Part shown: one piece after another, positions 33,801 through 41,091 of the stretch
How the letters are laid out: each line of letters starts with the position of its first letter
Numbering within the stretch: the first letter of the stretch is position 1
NCBI GenBank assembly: GCA_030545055.2
Contig: CM061533.1
Span: forward strand, 42,994,614-43,058,613
Direction: 5' to 3'
Origin: Neoaliturus tenellus
Taxonomy: Eukaryota; Arthropoda; Insecta; Hemiptera; Cicadellidae
DNA length: 64,000 nt
Program-made: the position numbers and the translations under genes
The notes under the pieces: generated by a model
What the model was told of the DNA's origin: nothing
Databases searched by the model: none
What the model saw: only the letters and a program-made list of their open reading frames with translations

Positions 33801-35826
33801 AAAATGCAGAAGATAATGCTTTAAATTGGTTTTCTTCGAACAAACTATTATGCAATCAAGAAAAGACCCAAAATATGATAATCAGTCTATCCACTCAGTT
33901 TCTAGATGTACAATCAGTCAAGCTTCTTGGCATAAATTTAGATTCCAAGTTAAATTGGTCATCCCATATAAATATTCTTAGTAAAAAGATTTCTCGTGTA
34001 AGCTACCTTTTTTGGAAATTAAGAGACATAATTTCAACTGAATTTTTAAGAATAGCATATTTTGGTCTTTTTCAATCACATATCTCCTATGGCTTAATTC
34101 TTTGGGGTCATTCACCCTTAGTCAAAGATATTTTATTAATCCAAAAGAAAGTAATTCGGACTCTTTGCAGGGCAGGTTACTTGGACCACTGTCGACCCTT
34201 GTTCATAGAAACTAAAATTTTAACAGTCATAAATCTATATATATTTCAAGTACTGGTTTATACAAAAACTAATTTAAATTTATTTACTACTAGAAAAGAC
34301 ATCCATACTCACAATACAAGAAATAACAGTAAATTAGATATTCCCCAACACCGACTAACTAAAATTGGATCTTCTCATAACCTTAACTGTGTACATTTTT
34401 TTAATAAGCTGGATGAGTCTGCCCAAACTGCTCCAATTGGTATTTTTAAGAATAAATTATTTCAGTGGCTTTTGGTCAACCCGTTCTATTCAATTGATGA
34501 ATTTCTAAATTGTGAGATAAATTTGGCTTTTTAAAGGAATTTTCTTTGAATTGTATAATTTCTATATAATTTTCTAATGATCTCCATCTTGTTTTAACTG
34601 ATTTATTTCATTAATTATTTAAGACACTTAGCTATAGATTTTTAACAAACATGTATCCTACAATTTATTGTGTGAACTGCTGTAATCAACCATGTAAAAT
34701 AATTGACAATGCCTATTTCATGTATACTATGATCAATGGCAATAAAGGATTGATTGATTGATTGATTGATTGATCAGCTGATTGAAAGCGTGTAAAATAA
34801 ATAAATTGTAAAGGTTTGAAAATGTCGATATTTTTAATTTAAGGAAGTAAGATAACGTTAAAGTATATAAAATCTGCTAATATACAAAGGTTTACGTTTT
34901 ATTTGGTACAAACTGCGTGTAAATTGGTCCAGTGGAAGTCTCAGACGAACTGTCCAAAGGATTGGAAATGTTGGCTTTTTTCCCCATGTTAAATCTCATA
35001 AGAAAAGTTTATTTTTAATTTTTGACCGATTTAACGTAAATATTTTTGAAATACGAATAAAACCTGCTAATATATAAGCCGAAAACGTTTATTTTGGTAT
35101 AACCCGCATGTAAATCAGTCCAGTAGATGTCATAGACGAAGTTTCCAAAGGTTTTTTAACTTTGTGTTTTAAATATATAGATACAATCTGTTTTCAAGGT
35201 TGAGGAACAGCAAATTTTCTTTATCTTTTGAAAGTTCCTTATTAGTCTGATTCCAGAAAGTTATACAAGGACAGTCCATTTTCACTATTTTGATAAGGTC
35301 TTATATTTTAGGGTAGATTTCTATTTAGCCTACCTGTGCATAAGTTAATCTAGATTACAATAATTTACTCTGTTACAGGTAGAAAATGTTATATACAATA
35401 GCTGAAACAAGTGCTCATGTGGTCATCTTGTCTACAATAACATTTTGTGATTTATATAAAACTTCGGAAAAATAACTAAAACACGAGTTTGGAAAACAGT
35501 TAGGCCTACTATTGAAGAAATGTAATCTGAGTAAAACAGTTGAAAAATTTAAACTTTTTACTTAACTTTTTACACTGTATTACTTTATTCGACTGCTAGT
35601 GCTTCTAAAATCAAGACTATTATCAGCCATCTAGAGTTAGTTTACTTACCATGTTGTGTTACGATTTCAGGCGAAGGACATAGTGAAGAGCTTCACCAGC
35701 AGTCCTGCCCAGCAAGGATCCGAGGCCCCCTGTCTACAAATGTTCATCCCTCACCGAACGCTCTACACTCGGAGCTACCTCAAGAACAACGTCGTCATTG
35801 TCGAAGTCAAAACCTTACCGCTCTAG
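15364..35826 (+). CDS. TRAF-family adaptor: zinc fingers, coiled coil, MATH domain (7 exons)
   Basis: Exons: 15364-15444, 21223-21366, 23881-24037, 25250-26296, 27019-27134, 31819-31974, 35671-35826. All junctions are AG/GT, the phases match (0,0,1,1,0,0), and the sum is 1857 nt, giving 618 residues. Two TRAF-type zinc fingers (C14, C17, H29, C33; C40, C44, H56, C60) are followed by a coiled coil of about 350 residues and a C-terminal MATH/TRAF-C domain (478-616). TRAFs are cytoplasmic trimers that bind receptor tails and start NF-kB or JNK signalling. No RING domain is seen. The first ATG directly follows an acceptor, so a 5' UTR exon, or coding exons I missed, must lie upstream. I cannot assign it to TRAF3, 5 or 6. 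The introns are loaded with transposons. Confidence 0.9.
15933..15964 (-). ncRNA. Hammerhead-like hairpin motif, site 1
   Basis: Read on the minus strand: CTGATGA, one free base, GCCCC, a 9-base loop, GGGGC, AAAAC. The order CUGANGA, stem, (G)AAA is that of the hammerhead ribozyme core. However, an extra base precedes the stem and the G of GAAA is A here, so activity is doubtful. Confidence 0.3.
16591..17724. mobile_element. hAT-like DNA transposon, non-autonomous
   Basis: The ends CAGTGTTTCCCAACC and GGTTGAGAAACACTG are inverted and typical of hAT (CAGTGKTTCYCAACC). They are flanked by an 8-bp target duplication with one mismatch (ATACAAGC at 16583-16590, CTACAAGC at 17725-17732). Next to both ends lies the direct phrase GCGTACCACC. 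The inside is AT-rich with only an 83-codon ORF (17193-17444) of no recognised family, so no transposase is left. Confidence 0.82.
18190..18354. repeat. Near-perfect 67-bp inverted repeat (hairpin)
   Basis: The arms 18190-18256 and 18288-18354 are complementary at 66 of 67 positions with a 31-base loop. The right arm starts GTTCTAAGGAACGAAACATG and ends TTTATTTCATTA. The loop-proximal part is the hammerhead-like hairpin of site 2. The near identity of the arms implies a recent duplication or gene conversion. Confidence 0.9.
18280..18304 (+). ncRNA. Hammerhead-like hairpin motif, site 2
   Basis: CTGAAGA, one free A, GTTC, loop TAAG, GAAC, GAAAC. It matches the conserved hammerhead core bases except for the unpaired A before the stem. 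The complement of the stem part is repeated in the left arm of the long hairpin. Confidence 0.35.
18360..18720 (+). mobile_element. LINE 3' UTR and tail
   Basis: An AT-rich stretch ending GTCGTCAATAAATGAAATGA, that is, a polyadenylation-like AATAAA followed by a short (AATGA)n tandem, as at the 3' ends of other LINEs in this window. No coding part remains. It abuts the 3' end of an oppositely oriented LINE that starts after 18720. Confidence 0.4.
18816..18860 (+). repeat. Poly(A) run, about 45 bases
   Basis: An uninterrupted A run on the + strand inside the 3' UTR of a minus-strand LINE. Its orientation is opposite to that LINE's, so it is not its tail; it may be slippage or a small insertion. 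Confidence 0.9.
18956..20215 (-). CDS. LINE reverse transcriptase, 5'-truncated
   Basis: The open minus-strand frame continues to 20296, but LINE similarity begins near 20215 (FPKFMKELFTFRLANFLE). It shows FGFQENLSTQSAL, motif A FCDLSKAFDCVNHKILL, motif B YGVPQGSILGPLLFLTYIND, catalytic LYADDTTAL, then SILSYGIALWGAASDID and the C-terminal SYNTRQPEIFQ and YYNLEEF. The fingers are only partly present and the endonuclease is lost. The frame is undamaged over 420 codons. It sits in TRAF intron 1, antisense to the gene. Confidence 0.85.
   Translation of the reverse strand, partial: QVTFPKFMKELFTFRLANFLECNFKFCIEQFGFQENLSTQSALINFVNCTLKPLDESRCTAGVFCDLSKAFDCVNHKILLHKLTELGFNDQVIELLKSYLSDRKQRTVIKTNSGNKYSSWAYNNYGVPQGSILGPLLFLTYINDLPSHFSHQICNFTLYADDTTALIKRDTVQILHKDVEKTIAEIENWFLNNGLLLNEDKTNVLFFKLRNSTANTEVTDSATEVVKFLGLHLDNKLRWTEHINYLNKNLSSTRYALSILTQIASQDVCKHVYYAYVYSILSYGIALWGAASDIDKVFKKQKSIIRTLANCHKTTPCRQLFKTSIFILEILKMVHNNPDMFKNYLINHSYNTRQPEIFQYPAHSLKKYETSPLYMGLKIYNKIPNSFKKLNIVKFAGSIKEILLKKAYYNLEEFVNDSW
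20255..20940 (-). pseudogene. LINE C-terminal remnant with (AAGAAT)n tail
   Basis: On the minus strand, ILQKRAIRTILGL (near 20780-20740) is followed, after frame breaks, by HCYNTRSKTSLNIPFEK (near 20600-20550) and ILFNRR near 20400. The AATAAGAATAAGAATC run at 20257-20275 would be its 3' microsatellite tail. This is a second, older LINE lying directly upstream of the 18956-20215 copy. Confidence 0.6.
21223..21366 (+). CDS. TRAF gene exon 2: zinc-finger core
   Basis: Forty-eight residues between TGTGGCAG and GTGAGG. MHVKHC closes the first C2HC finger begun in exon 1, and CPSNCGLYVQRQYKNHHASW plus the next Cys makes a second TRAF-type finger. Base composition is clearly more GC-rich than the introns, as expected of a coding exon. 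Confidence 0.88.
21665..21815 (+). mobile_element. tRNA-derived SINE, copy 2 (partial)
   Basis: It keeps the B-box part and body: TTTTAAAGGTTTGGAACTGG, ACCCAGCTG, then ATTGGGCTATTGATTAATGA, matching copy 1 at 520-590. The A-box half is diverged or lost. It lies in TRAF intron 2 (21367-23880), which otherwise shows only the LINE remnant at 23040-23870; 21830-23040 has nothing I recognise. Confidence 0.5.
23040..23870 (-). pseudogene. LINE C-terminal remnant next to TRAF exon 3
   Basis: On the minus strand: STGIMIDSEPNWKDHVYKIL and onward (about 23770-23670), then YYGCFHFHLLYGITAWGNAP (near 23640-23570), and the C terminus TPYKAEDFLSKDFWTS with stop near 23158. The 3' tail is the (TTA)n run at 23059-23075. 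Frames shift between blocks. The 5' truncation point lies within about 60 bases of the splice acceptor of TRAF exon 3. Confidence 0.7.
23881..24037 (+). CDS. TRAF gene exon 3: start of coiled coil
   Basis: It begins VKNELGTLKDRLDQEINERK after CTACAG and ends in phase 1 at ACAG/GTGAAC. The sequence is a heptad-patterned charged helix. A minus-strand LINE remnant ends only about 10-60 bases upstream, next to the acceptor. Confidence 0.85.
24330..25060 (-). pseudogene. Unidentified coding remnant with a LINE-like tail
   Basis: On the minus strand an open stretch near 25035-24820 reads SSNHYWWQYPKYLCKMDGPF, then REQSIKLQKELLNTRKRVD and WHKSDLEMAGCKAFR, then stop. A further block near 24725-24620 reads RANEVFPEKNTQSPF, then LNRFLLSDGVLKTGIA, then stop. 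These look protein-derived but I do not know the family. The lower end (24325-24350) has AATAAACTTTATTGAT and TTGATT repeats on the minus strand, as at LINE 3' ends. It lies in TRAF intron 3 (24038-25249). Confidence 0.4.
25250..26296 (+). CDS. TRAF gene exon 4: long coiled coil
   Basis: A 1047-base exon from TTGCAG to GTAATG, phase 1 in and 1 out. It encodes about 350 residues with repeated heptads of Leu/Ile and Glu/Lys (such as VTQLKFTLNQTRVDVEELRN and EEQRIIKEKIDQFESFSKD), so a long parallel coiled coil is expected. This is much longer than the coiled coil of vertebrate TRAF6. The reading frame runs 32 bases past the donor to a TGA, so intron retention would give a protein without the MATH domain. 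Confidence 0.9.
26689..26714 (-). ncRNA. Hammerhead-like hairpin motif, site 3
   Basis: On the minus strand: TGAAGA, T, CCCA, TG, TGGG, TC, GAAAC. It has the same order as sites 1, 2 and 4. It lies in TRAF intron 4 (26297-27018), where I see nothing else. Confidence 0.25.
27019..27134 (+). CDS. TRAF gene exon 5: MATH domain, first part
   Basis: Acceptor TTTTTTTTAG, donor GTATTG, phase 1 to 0. It encodes RLMWTISNFNAKLEESKESK, then SPCFYTSECGYRLQ. The W-x-I-x-NF start and the FYT...GYRL block are the standard opening strands of the TRAF-C/MATH fold. Confidence 0.92.
27135..28860 (+). other. TRAF intron 5, first part
   Basis: No gene. A possible LINE 3' tail (ATTCTTGATTCTTGATT) is at 27450-27468. 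A small repeat at 27885-28015, with GAGCGAAGCGAACGAGCTCG and the hairpin ACCGAGCATAAGCTCGGT, has a diverged copy on the other strand at 40460-40600. TAGGCCTA occurs at 28254 and 28401. Confidence 0.4.
28866..28905 (-). ncRNA. Hammerhead-like hairpin motif, site 4
   Basis: On the minus strand: TGAAGA, C, GGGATC, loop AGATTCCA, GATCCC, GAAACG. It has the longest stem of the four sites. It is placed just outside the long inverted repeat at 28914-29344. Confidence 0.35.
28914..29344. repeat. Long inverted repeat, arms about 190 bp
   Basis: The arms 28914-29111 and 29156-29344 are complementary over nearly their full length with scattered mismatches (outer ends CTAGAACATA and TATGTTCTAG or near; inner ends GCACCAATCAG and CTGATTGGTGC), and the loop is 44 bases. 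It could be a fold-back transposon or two inverted copies of one repeat. It precedes a LINE remnant. Confidence 0.85.
29385..31040 (+). pseudogene. LINE with endonuclease and reverse transcriptase parts (broken)
   Basis: On the + strand: the apurinic endonuclease remnant VNVYKPPNIQWSDTV, then VVYVGDFHHT, a stop, WGY, and RRRRGYSPDLCF. After frame breaks comes the reverse transcriptase: PIAKAAGLDEIFPEFIKHSG (near 30365), SYRPIALLSVCYKLLERLIY (near 30545), GFRPGRNCCDQVLAL, a TGA at 30721-30723, then FLDLTAAYDTVWRKGF and motif B, damaged, as GLRQRSVLAPLLFN. It is cut off before the catalytic ADD box by the pogo-like fragment. This is a Jockey-type clade different from the other LINEs here. It lies in TRAF intron 5, sense orientation. 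Confidence 0.75.
31128..31735. mobile_element. Broken pogo-like MITE, second copy
   Basis: It matches the element at 11536-12181 from its middle (ATGGAATATGGAATG, TTTTATTCCTATA) to its right end (GGTTCATCGGAATTTTTTGA and TTTCGATGAACGGGAGTA). The left terminal repeat is missing. It is interrupted by the 330-bp insertion at 31268-31597. Confidence 0.65.
31268..31597. mobile_element. 330-bp MITE nested in the pogo-like fragment
   Basis: Inverted ends CATTGACTATGTACACTAAC and, at the other end, GTGAGTGTATATAGTCAATG. It is flanked by the 7-bp direct repeat CTAACAC (31261-31267 and 31598-31604), and the flanks rejoin to match the intact relative at 11536-12181. A second copy lacking its right end is at 51922-52228. 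I do not recognise the superfamily. Confidence 0.7.
31819..31974 (+). CDS. TRAF gene exon 6: MATH domain, middle part
   Basis: Acceptor GTTGCAG, donor GTGGGT, 52 codons in phase 0. LRAYLNGIGQWEGRHMIVSL matches the conserved YLNGDG.G.GTH.S block, and WDSRLTWPCRLKVVFCLRDQ matches the D..L.WPF..KVTL.L.DQ block. It is GC-rich compared with its surroundings. Confidence 0.93.
31975..33420 (+). other. TRAF intron 6, first part
   Basis: No gene. AACTAGTTGTTGCCCGTCGA at 32190 resembles the TGTTGCCCG starts of repeats common in insect genomes. TAGGCCTA occurs at 32365, 32537, 32795 and 32898. A unit at 33150-33290 (ATACCTCGTCTGTTTAGAATCAGCTG and onward) is repeated at 33385-33430 and 34775-34860, where a LINE splits it. 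Confidence 0.4.
33428..34534 (+). CDS. LINE reverse transcriptase, 5'-truncated
   Basis: An open frame of about 368 codons. The ATG is chance, because the element is cut just before motif A: LLDLSKAFDCVPFNIILDKL, then motif B VPQGSVLGPFFF, catalytic VIYADDTSLF, thumb SHISYGLILWGHSPLVKD, HTHNTRNNSKLDIPQHRL, and FYSIDEF at the end. It is closely related in layout to the ORF at 4211-6142. The fingers and endonuclease are missing, so it cannot move by itself. It is sense to the TRAF gene in intron 6, and its 3' UTR ends in (TTGA)n. Confidence 0.85.
   Translation: MCSQSQFNKESVALSLLDLSKAFDCVPFNIILDKLKFYGISDNSCKVINSYLSNRQQFVSIKGVNSTVSNIKMRVPQGSVLGPFFFTIIINDLPKNIPVGTVIYADDTSLFTSNQNLVYLDQSIKNAEDNALNWFSSNKLLCNQEKTQNMIISLSTQFLDVQSVKLLGINLDSKLNWSSHINILSKKISRVSYLFWKLRDIISTEFLRIAYFGLFQSHISYGLILWGHSPLVKDILLIQKKVIRTLCRAGYLDHCRPLFIETKILTVINLYIFQVLVYTKTNLNLFTTRKDIHTHNTRNNSKLDIPQHRLTKIGSSHNLNCVHFFNKLDESAQTAPIGIFKNKLFQWLLVNPFYSIDEFLNCEINLAF
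34745..34774 (+). repeat. (TTGA)n tail of the LINE
   Basis: Six to seven units of TTGA follow AATAAAGG. They mark the 3' end of the LINE, and the interrupted target unit resumes directly after with TCAGCTGATTGAAAGCGTG. Confidence 0.85.
35671..35826 (+). CDS. TRAF gene exon 7: end of MATH domain and stop
   Basis: Acceptor GATTTCAG, stop TAG. It encodes 51 residues that include FIPHRTLYTRSYLKNNVVIV and end in VEVKTLPL. This matches the closing strands of the MATH fold (Y.RDD.IFLKV). The Ser-rich loop SFTSSPAQQGSEAP replaces the usual SSSFQRP segment. Confidence 0.92.
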   Translation, partial: AKDIVKSFTSSPAQQGSEAPCLQMFIPHRTLYTRSYLKNNVVIVEVKTLPL

Positions 35827-35894
35827 TCCATCCCTTCCCCCCCCCCCCCCCCACTCAAACCATCACCACCTTTCAATCCCACCCGTTGAGTTTT

Positions 35895-35900
35895 AATAAA
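35895..35900 (+). terminator. Polyadenylation signal of the TRAF gene
   Basis: AATAAA 69 bases after the TAG stop, followed by a TTTTGTAC/T-rich stretch. A run of 16 C (35837-35852) lies between the stop and the signal. Confidence 0.75.
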
Positions 35901-35929
35901 GATTTTGTACTATTTTTATACTCAGGTGA

Positions 35930-36940
35930 TTGAATTTTTCTTTATTTTCCTAGCAGTGTAAATCTGAACATTATCAATATGATTTCTTATTCAGTCTTTT
36001 TTGGGACGTGTGAAAGTTGGAGGACAACCACCTTGGACCCTGTCAAAGTCATGTGCTGCTAAATTTGGACAGCATTGAATTTGACAATGTTAAAATTGTC
36101 CAAAGTTGGCGGGTGCATAAGGCGTCAACCTGGGATGGTTTGAAAAAGGTCCAGGTTTGGCTGGCGTGTTGGGCGTCTAAGCTGGACACTTTTAAAGTCA
36201 TCCAAGGTTTACAAGTGAGCCACCAACCAAACCTGGGTATACTTGGACTGGGTTGGACAGTGTAGCCTACATATATTAATAAATCTTTCATTTTTCTCCT
36301 TTTAAAAGGCATTTCGGATTGATTTTTTATTAATTAAGGAGTTAAATTTTGTCATTTCTATATCAAAGAACAAAAGAAACTTTTTACTCACAGTCACAGC
36401 TTGTACACAATTATTATGGTATGTTTAAAAGACATATGTTTCAAAACCACTTTGCTGGTAACCAATTTACAAATTATCTGACTTGTTCTTTATTAATTTA
36501 AAGTACAAAAACAGCTCCCATTGGTTGTTTGTCTACTAGTTAAAGACCTTGTTTAAAGAATCAGGTGGTCTTAAACGGTAACAAAGCTTCACAAGACATC
36601 ACACCCATTCTACACTCATCCTTCATTCATATTTGCCCTAAAATATTTTGCCCTGTAGCGTCGGACTCTTAGGAAAATGAATAAAGGACAACAAATAAGT
36701 TGTTTGGTATAGCATATAAAAGGTTAGGGATCATGTAAGCAAATCATTAATTTGTTCAAAGGAATTACACTTTAGTTTATCATTGGTTTCCGTTTTTTTT
36801 AACGTAAATTATTAACTGACATATAACATTCTATCCTTGTTAATGGAGTTGTGTATCATGAATGACTCTACCATATTACAAATTTTAGTTTCAAAATGTC
36901 ATGATTTAAATTAACCTTTTCTTACTAAAATAACTTGGAA
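35930..36940. other. Intergenic spacer
   Basis: I see nothing supportable here. The ORF at 36017-36265 (both strands open) shows an irregular repetition of TTGGACA/GTCCAAG-type words but no family signal. Confidence 0.4.
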
Positions 36941-36942
36941 CT

Positions 36943-37086
36943 TTTTAGCGAATTTCCCCACCAGGAATATTCTATTACGCTAGTAGCCATAATAAGACAT
37001 ATAAGCTCGGGACCATTTCACTTTTTCATTTTGAGGTCCCCAGAAACCAAAAACACAATTTTTTGTTAATGTTCATATATGTACAT

Positions 37087-37135
<49 letters not shown>

Positions 37136-37855
37136 TGCAAATGCAATTAATATATATATATATATATATATTTATATTAAATTAAAATGCAATTTAAAGG
37201 GTACTATGGAATTTTGATTTTAATAATTCTATATGTGTGTGTGTCCGTGGTACTGATAACTTATGAAGGGGACCTTTGATTTTGATGGAATTTGGTATGG
37301 AGGTGTAAGACCAGGTCTATTTTCATGAGCATGATTGGGTCATGGGAATGGGGTTTCAAAGGGGTCAAAAATGGGTTTATGGTATTTTTGGACCTCAATT
37401 ATTTTCAAAATTCAACAATTTAAACTAAAAACTTACAACAATTTAGTATTTTGAATTTTTACTTGGCTTAACAGGTTATACAAAGAAAATACAAAAATAG
37501 GTTTTTCATATTAATCTTAACGGAAATCAACAAAACCCTGTATCTCGCTTATTTATTGATATAACTTTGGTAAAATTTTGTACGTACATTCTCTCAGTAG
37601 GGTGTAACTGATATTTTCTTGCAACACTAATGTTGTGGCAAACCTACATACCCTCATGGGGTTTATGGGGAAAATTAAAAAATGCCGAATATCGATATAA
37701 TTTCATTTTTACCTTACCTAACCATTACATTTCCTAAAAACTAACATTTTTTTAACAACATCCTATGGCAACAAACCTACATACTCATTCCTATAATGTT
37801 TATGGGGAAAATACACAATATTGAAATCCGCTGGTCTGCTGCAATGGGGGTATTA
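36943..37855 (+). repeat. Repeat family R, copy 2, with (AT)n core
   Basis: It starts TTTTTAGCGAATTTCCCCAC, contains the (AT)n run at 37090-37130 and a second at 37150-37170, then the block GTGTCCGTGGTACTGATAAC, and ends CGCTGGTCTGCTGCAATGGG. It shares the order of blocks with the copies at 12519 and 47755. No ORF. Confidence 0.65.
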
Positions 37856-38821
37856 ACACCATACAATCTTACTTGTAAAATCCCTTGTTAATAATAAACA
37901 AGGAAACTTGTGAGGTTATTCTAAGAACAAGGAGGGAGAATGACAACCAGTTCTTAAAAGGAACTGATAAGATTTGTCACTTGTCCTGCAAATAAACCTG
38001 AAAGCCCGAGCCAGATTGTGGGTGGGGGGAGGGGAGGGGGGGACCTGAACACAGATGACAGATACAGAACCAGTTTGTCTCAGACCATTTCATCAATGAC
38101 AGGCTCTATTAGCTCTGTCCTTGACTTTGTTTTGCCCCTTTCTTGTAATTACTACATGGATAGCATCTTCTTGACTACTTATTGAGTGGTGAGTTCAAAA
38201 AATCTTAGAAAAGAATATTTTTAACTTATCTATTGATTTTCAAAATATTTTTTTACTTTGGGTTGCAAATTATTTTTATAAACATACAATTTATTCTTTG
38301 TTTTTAACATTGTTTTAAGGATCATTAAAATGATTTATTATTTCTGAAACAAATTAAAACATTGTGTGGACACTGTAACAAGTAAAGAATTACATTAATA
38401 TAAATATTTTAGCAATTTTCTTGTTGGGAGTATTATTTCAACCCCAATATAAAATGTTAAATTTTAAAGATTATTGGTATTACATATAAGCACAAAATTA
38501 TTGTGTAAACATTGGTTGAAATCCACTACCTATTATGAGTAGCAGACCTTCTTGATACTTTTGGGATCGGGAACAAAAAGTGAAATTTTTTATTACTACT
38601 TTTTACATAAATCACTATTAAAATAAATTAAAAGTTTTATAACAAAATGTGACTATGGATGTTGAATGTCAAGTCTGAAAGTTTAAAGTCATAAGTAGAT
38701 GCATAGTGAGTAATTTACTCTCTAATTTATACAGAGAGGAAAATTTCCTGGCAAACCAACAACCAATGCCAGTCTTAACATATAAGTAATTGTTTTTAAA
38801 TTAGTTTTTCATAGTAAATAT

Positions 38822-39055
38822 ATCCTATACTATAATACGAGGATTGTCCGTGGCAATGTAATTTCCACAATCTCGAAAACTAGCGGGGAAATTTTGCCCT
38901 AACATAGTATTTAAGAGTGTTTTGGTCAAAAATAAGTTTAGAAACTCAACCCAAGGAAAATTAGATTTTGTTTAAAATTAAGTTTATAAATAATCATTTC
39001 TAATGTTGGTCTTATGGTTTGTCATTTTGTTAACAAAATAACAATGAACGGTAAA
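38822..39055 (+). repeat. Dispersed repeat starting CTATACTATAATACGAGG
   Basis: About 230 bases match 48450-48695 in order (TTCCACAATCTCGAAA, AAGAGTGTTTTGG, AAAATTAAGTTT, TTATGG, AACAAAATAACAA). The AT-rich first bases resemble 5' ends of some Helitron-type elements, but no CTRR end with hairpin was found. The rest of 37860-40080 has only an (AAT)n run (39640-39656) and no gene. Confidence 0.5.
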
Positions 39056-40097
39056 AAAAATAATAAAATCCATCATATACCTATAACATAAAAGATATAA
39101 AATTTTGTTTTCAAACATGGCTTTTCCCTATTTTTTCATTTAAATTCTCACAAATTTATCAATGTCAACCGAGTTATACAGATTGAAAAGAAGAGTAATA
39201 AATGTTAACTTTCCCTGCCAACATTCTACCTCGTTCTGACCTTGTATTAAAATTCTAAGCTTCTCTCGGGTTTTTATGACTGGATTTGTGTTGGCCTCAC
39301 TAACCAAGTAAATTCCTTCTGTTAAAAGAGGTAGTATCATGGGAATATAGGACCTAGGTTAGTTTTTATGGAAAGATAGTGCTTTTAATGCCTTTTTTCA
39401 ATTTTGTTGGTAGTTTTCCTATTTTTGCAATGACTAACAAAAGCCTCTTTTCAAATAACTGGAATTAATTTTATTTGGTTATATATCTTATAACTGAAAT
39501 ATCTTATAACTACATAGTTATATATCTGTTATCTATCGGATAACAGAAATTTTGTCTTAAACATGTTAAACAGTATCAAAAGATTTTGAAACCAATTTTA
39601 ATACTGTACAAATCAATAATAATACTTTATTTCTGATAATAATAATAATAATAATACTATATGAATTTATGGTCATGATAATGCATTCTATCAAAATGGC
39701 ACCTATTTTGCATGGATTCATTTACGACTTAATTAAAGTAGCAAAATGTGCATCTATGCAGTGATAGTTGATTGAGGTTCTATTGTATTGTATGAATGAT
39801 TGTGAGTGAAATAATTTTCTTATAACGCTCACATTACGTTCTATAAAAATTATAAGCCATGACATAATTTTGAAAATTTTTTTTTTCAACAGTTTGTAGT
39901 AAAGTTTTTTGTTGTTAATTGAATCCTCTTAAAAAATATTTATCGAACTATATTATGGACAATGCCAATAGATGTGCTTAAAGAGAGATTTACGGTACCG
40001 TATTCATAATTTCATAATTAAATTGTGTTTCAAATTGGTAATATCATATATCCTAAAAATATGACAGTGTTGTGTGGCTGCGTCAAAGTATTCTGCA

Positions 40098-40121
40098 AAG
40101 AGAGAGAGAGAGAGAGAGAGA
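40098..40121 (+). repeat. (GA)n microsatellite
   Basis: Twelve GA units without interruption. The surrounding 40000-41090 has no gene that I can support. Confidence 0.9.
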
Positions 40122-41091
40122 TGAGTAAAAACCCCGTTGACAGACAGCTGTGAGAATAAAGGTCTAACTAAGCAAACATGCGCATCCAATGCTAACGTGT
40201 TTAACGGTTGCGAGATAACGACTATATGAATTCTCTCTAGATCCTAGCCGAGCCTCTGCTCCAACTTGTAAAATATTGTAAGTAACTGAGATTGTTGATA
40301 ACAAAATTAATCTTGCTTTGATTACTTTTATAATGTATTTAGCTCAATAGCACACATGAGTACAGCAATACATTTATGTTATAATTATTTAGTAATTTTT
40401 TTTAAGCAATACACTGTAGAAAAAATTTTAATGAAGTGATTATTGAATAATGTAGTACCAGTAGGAACAAGTTTATGCTCGGTAAAATTATAAAGCGCCA
40501 CTTTTCTGCCTCAGACAAAGCTTGTTTGCTTCCCTTTCTCGTCAAAAGCCAAAGAGTGTTGCAATTTATTAGCCATTGCAGCACTCTTTATAATAAATTC
40601 ATTATAATGAGAATTTATAATAAATTCATGTTTTTTAACCACAGCTTACCAGATGTAACACATTGGTTTATATCTACAATTATCAGCTGATTTTTAATCA
40701 ATGTAGTAGCTACAAAAAATTTTCATAAGGACTAGGGGCCCTTTGCTGCCTCGCATTATGTAAGCTAATCATAATCATAATCATAATCATTATTGCACTA
40801 AACGTATACAGTATATACAGAGTATATAATACAGGTGCATGGTCAAATTTATTAATAGTACTTATACATAAGTAAAAAAATGAAATCCCTCACATATAAT
40901 AAAATAAATTTACAATACTTCATTTACACAAGTGTCTCCCAGCTATCCGAAAAGAACTCTTGTAAGTTATAATATCCTTTTTTTCTAGTGTGCTACGGTA
41001 TACAATATAATTGTTTAAAATTTGATTAGCATATAACCCAAATTTGATATCAGTGATGAAATTGTAAACAAATTAAATAATATAAGTAGTA

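Noticed and set aside
36017..36265. Open frames on both strands as a small gene
   Set aside because: The sequence is internally repetitive and has no recognisable motif, start context or splice sites.
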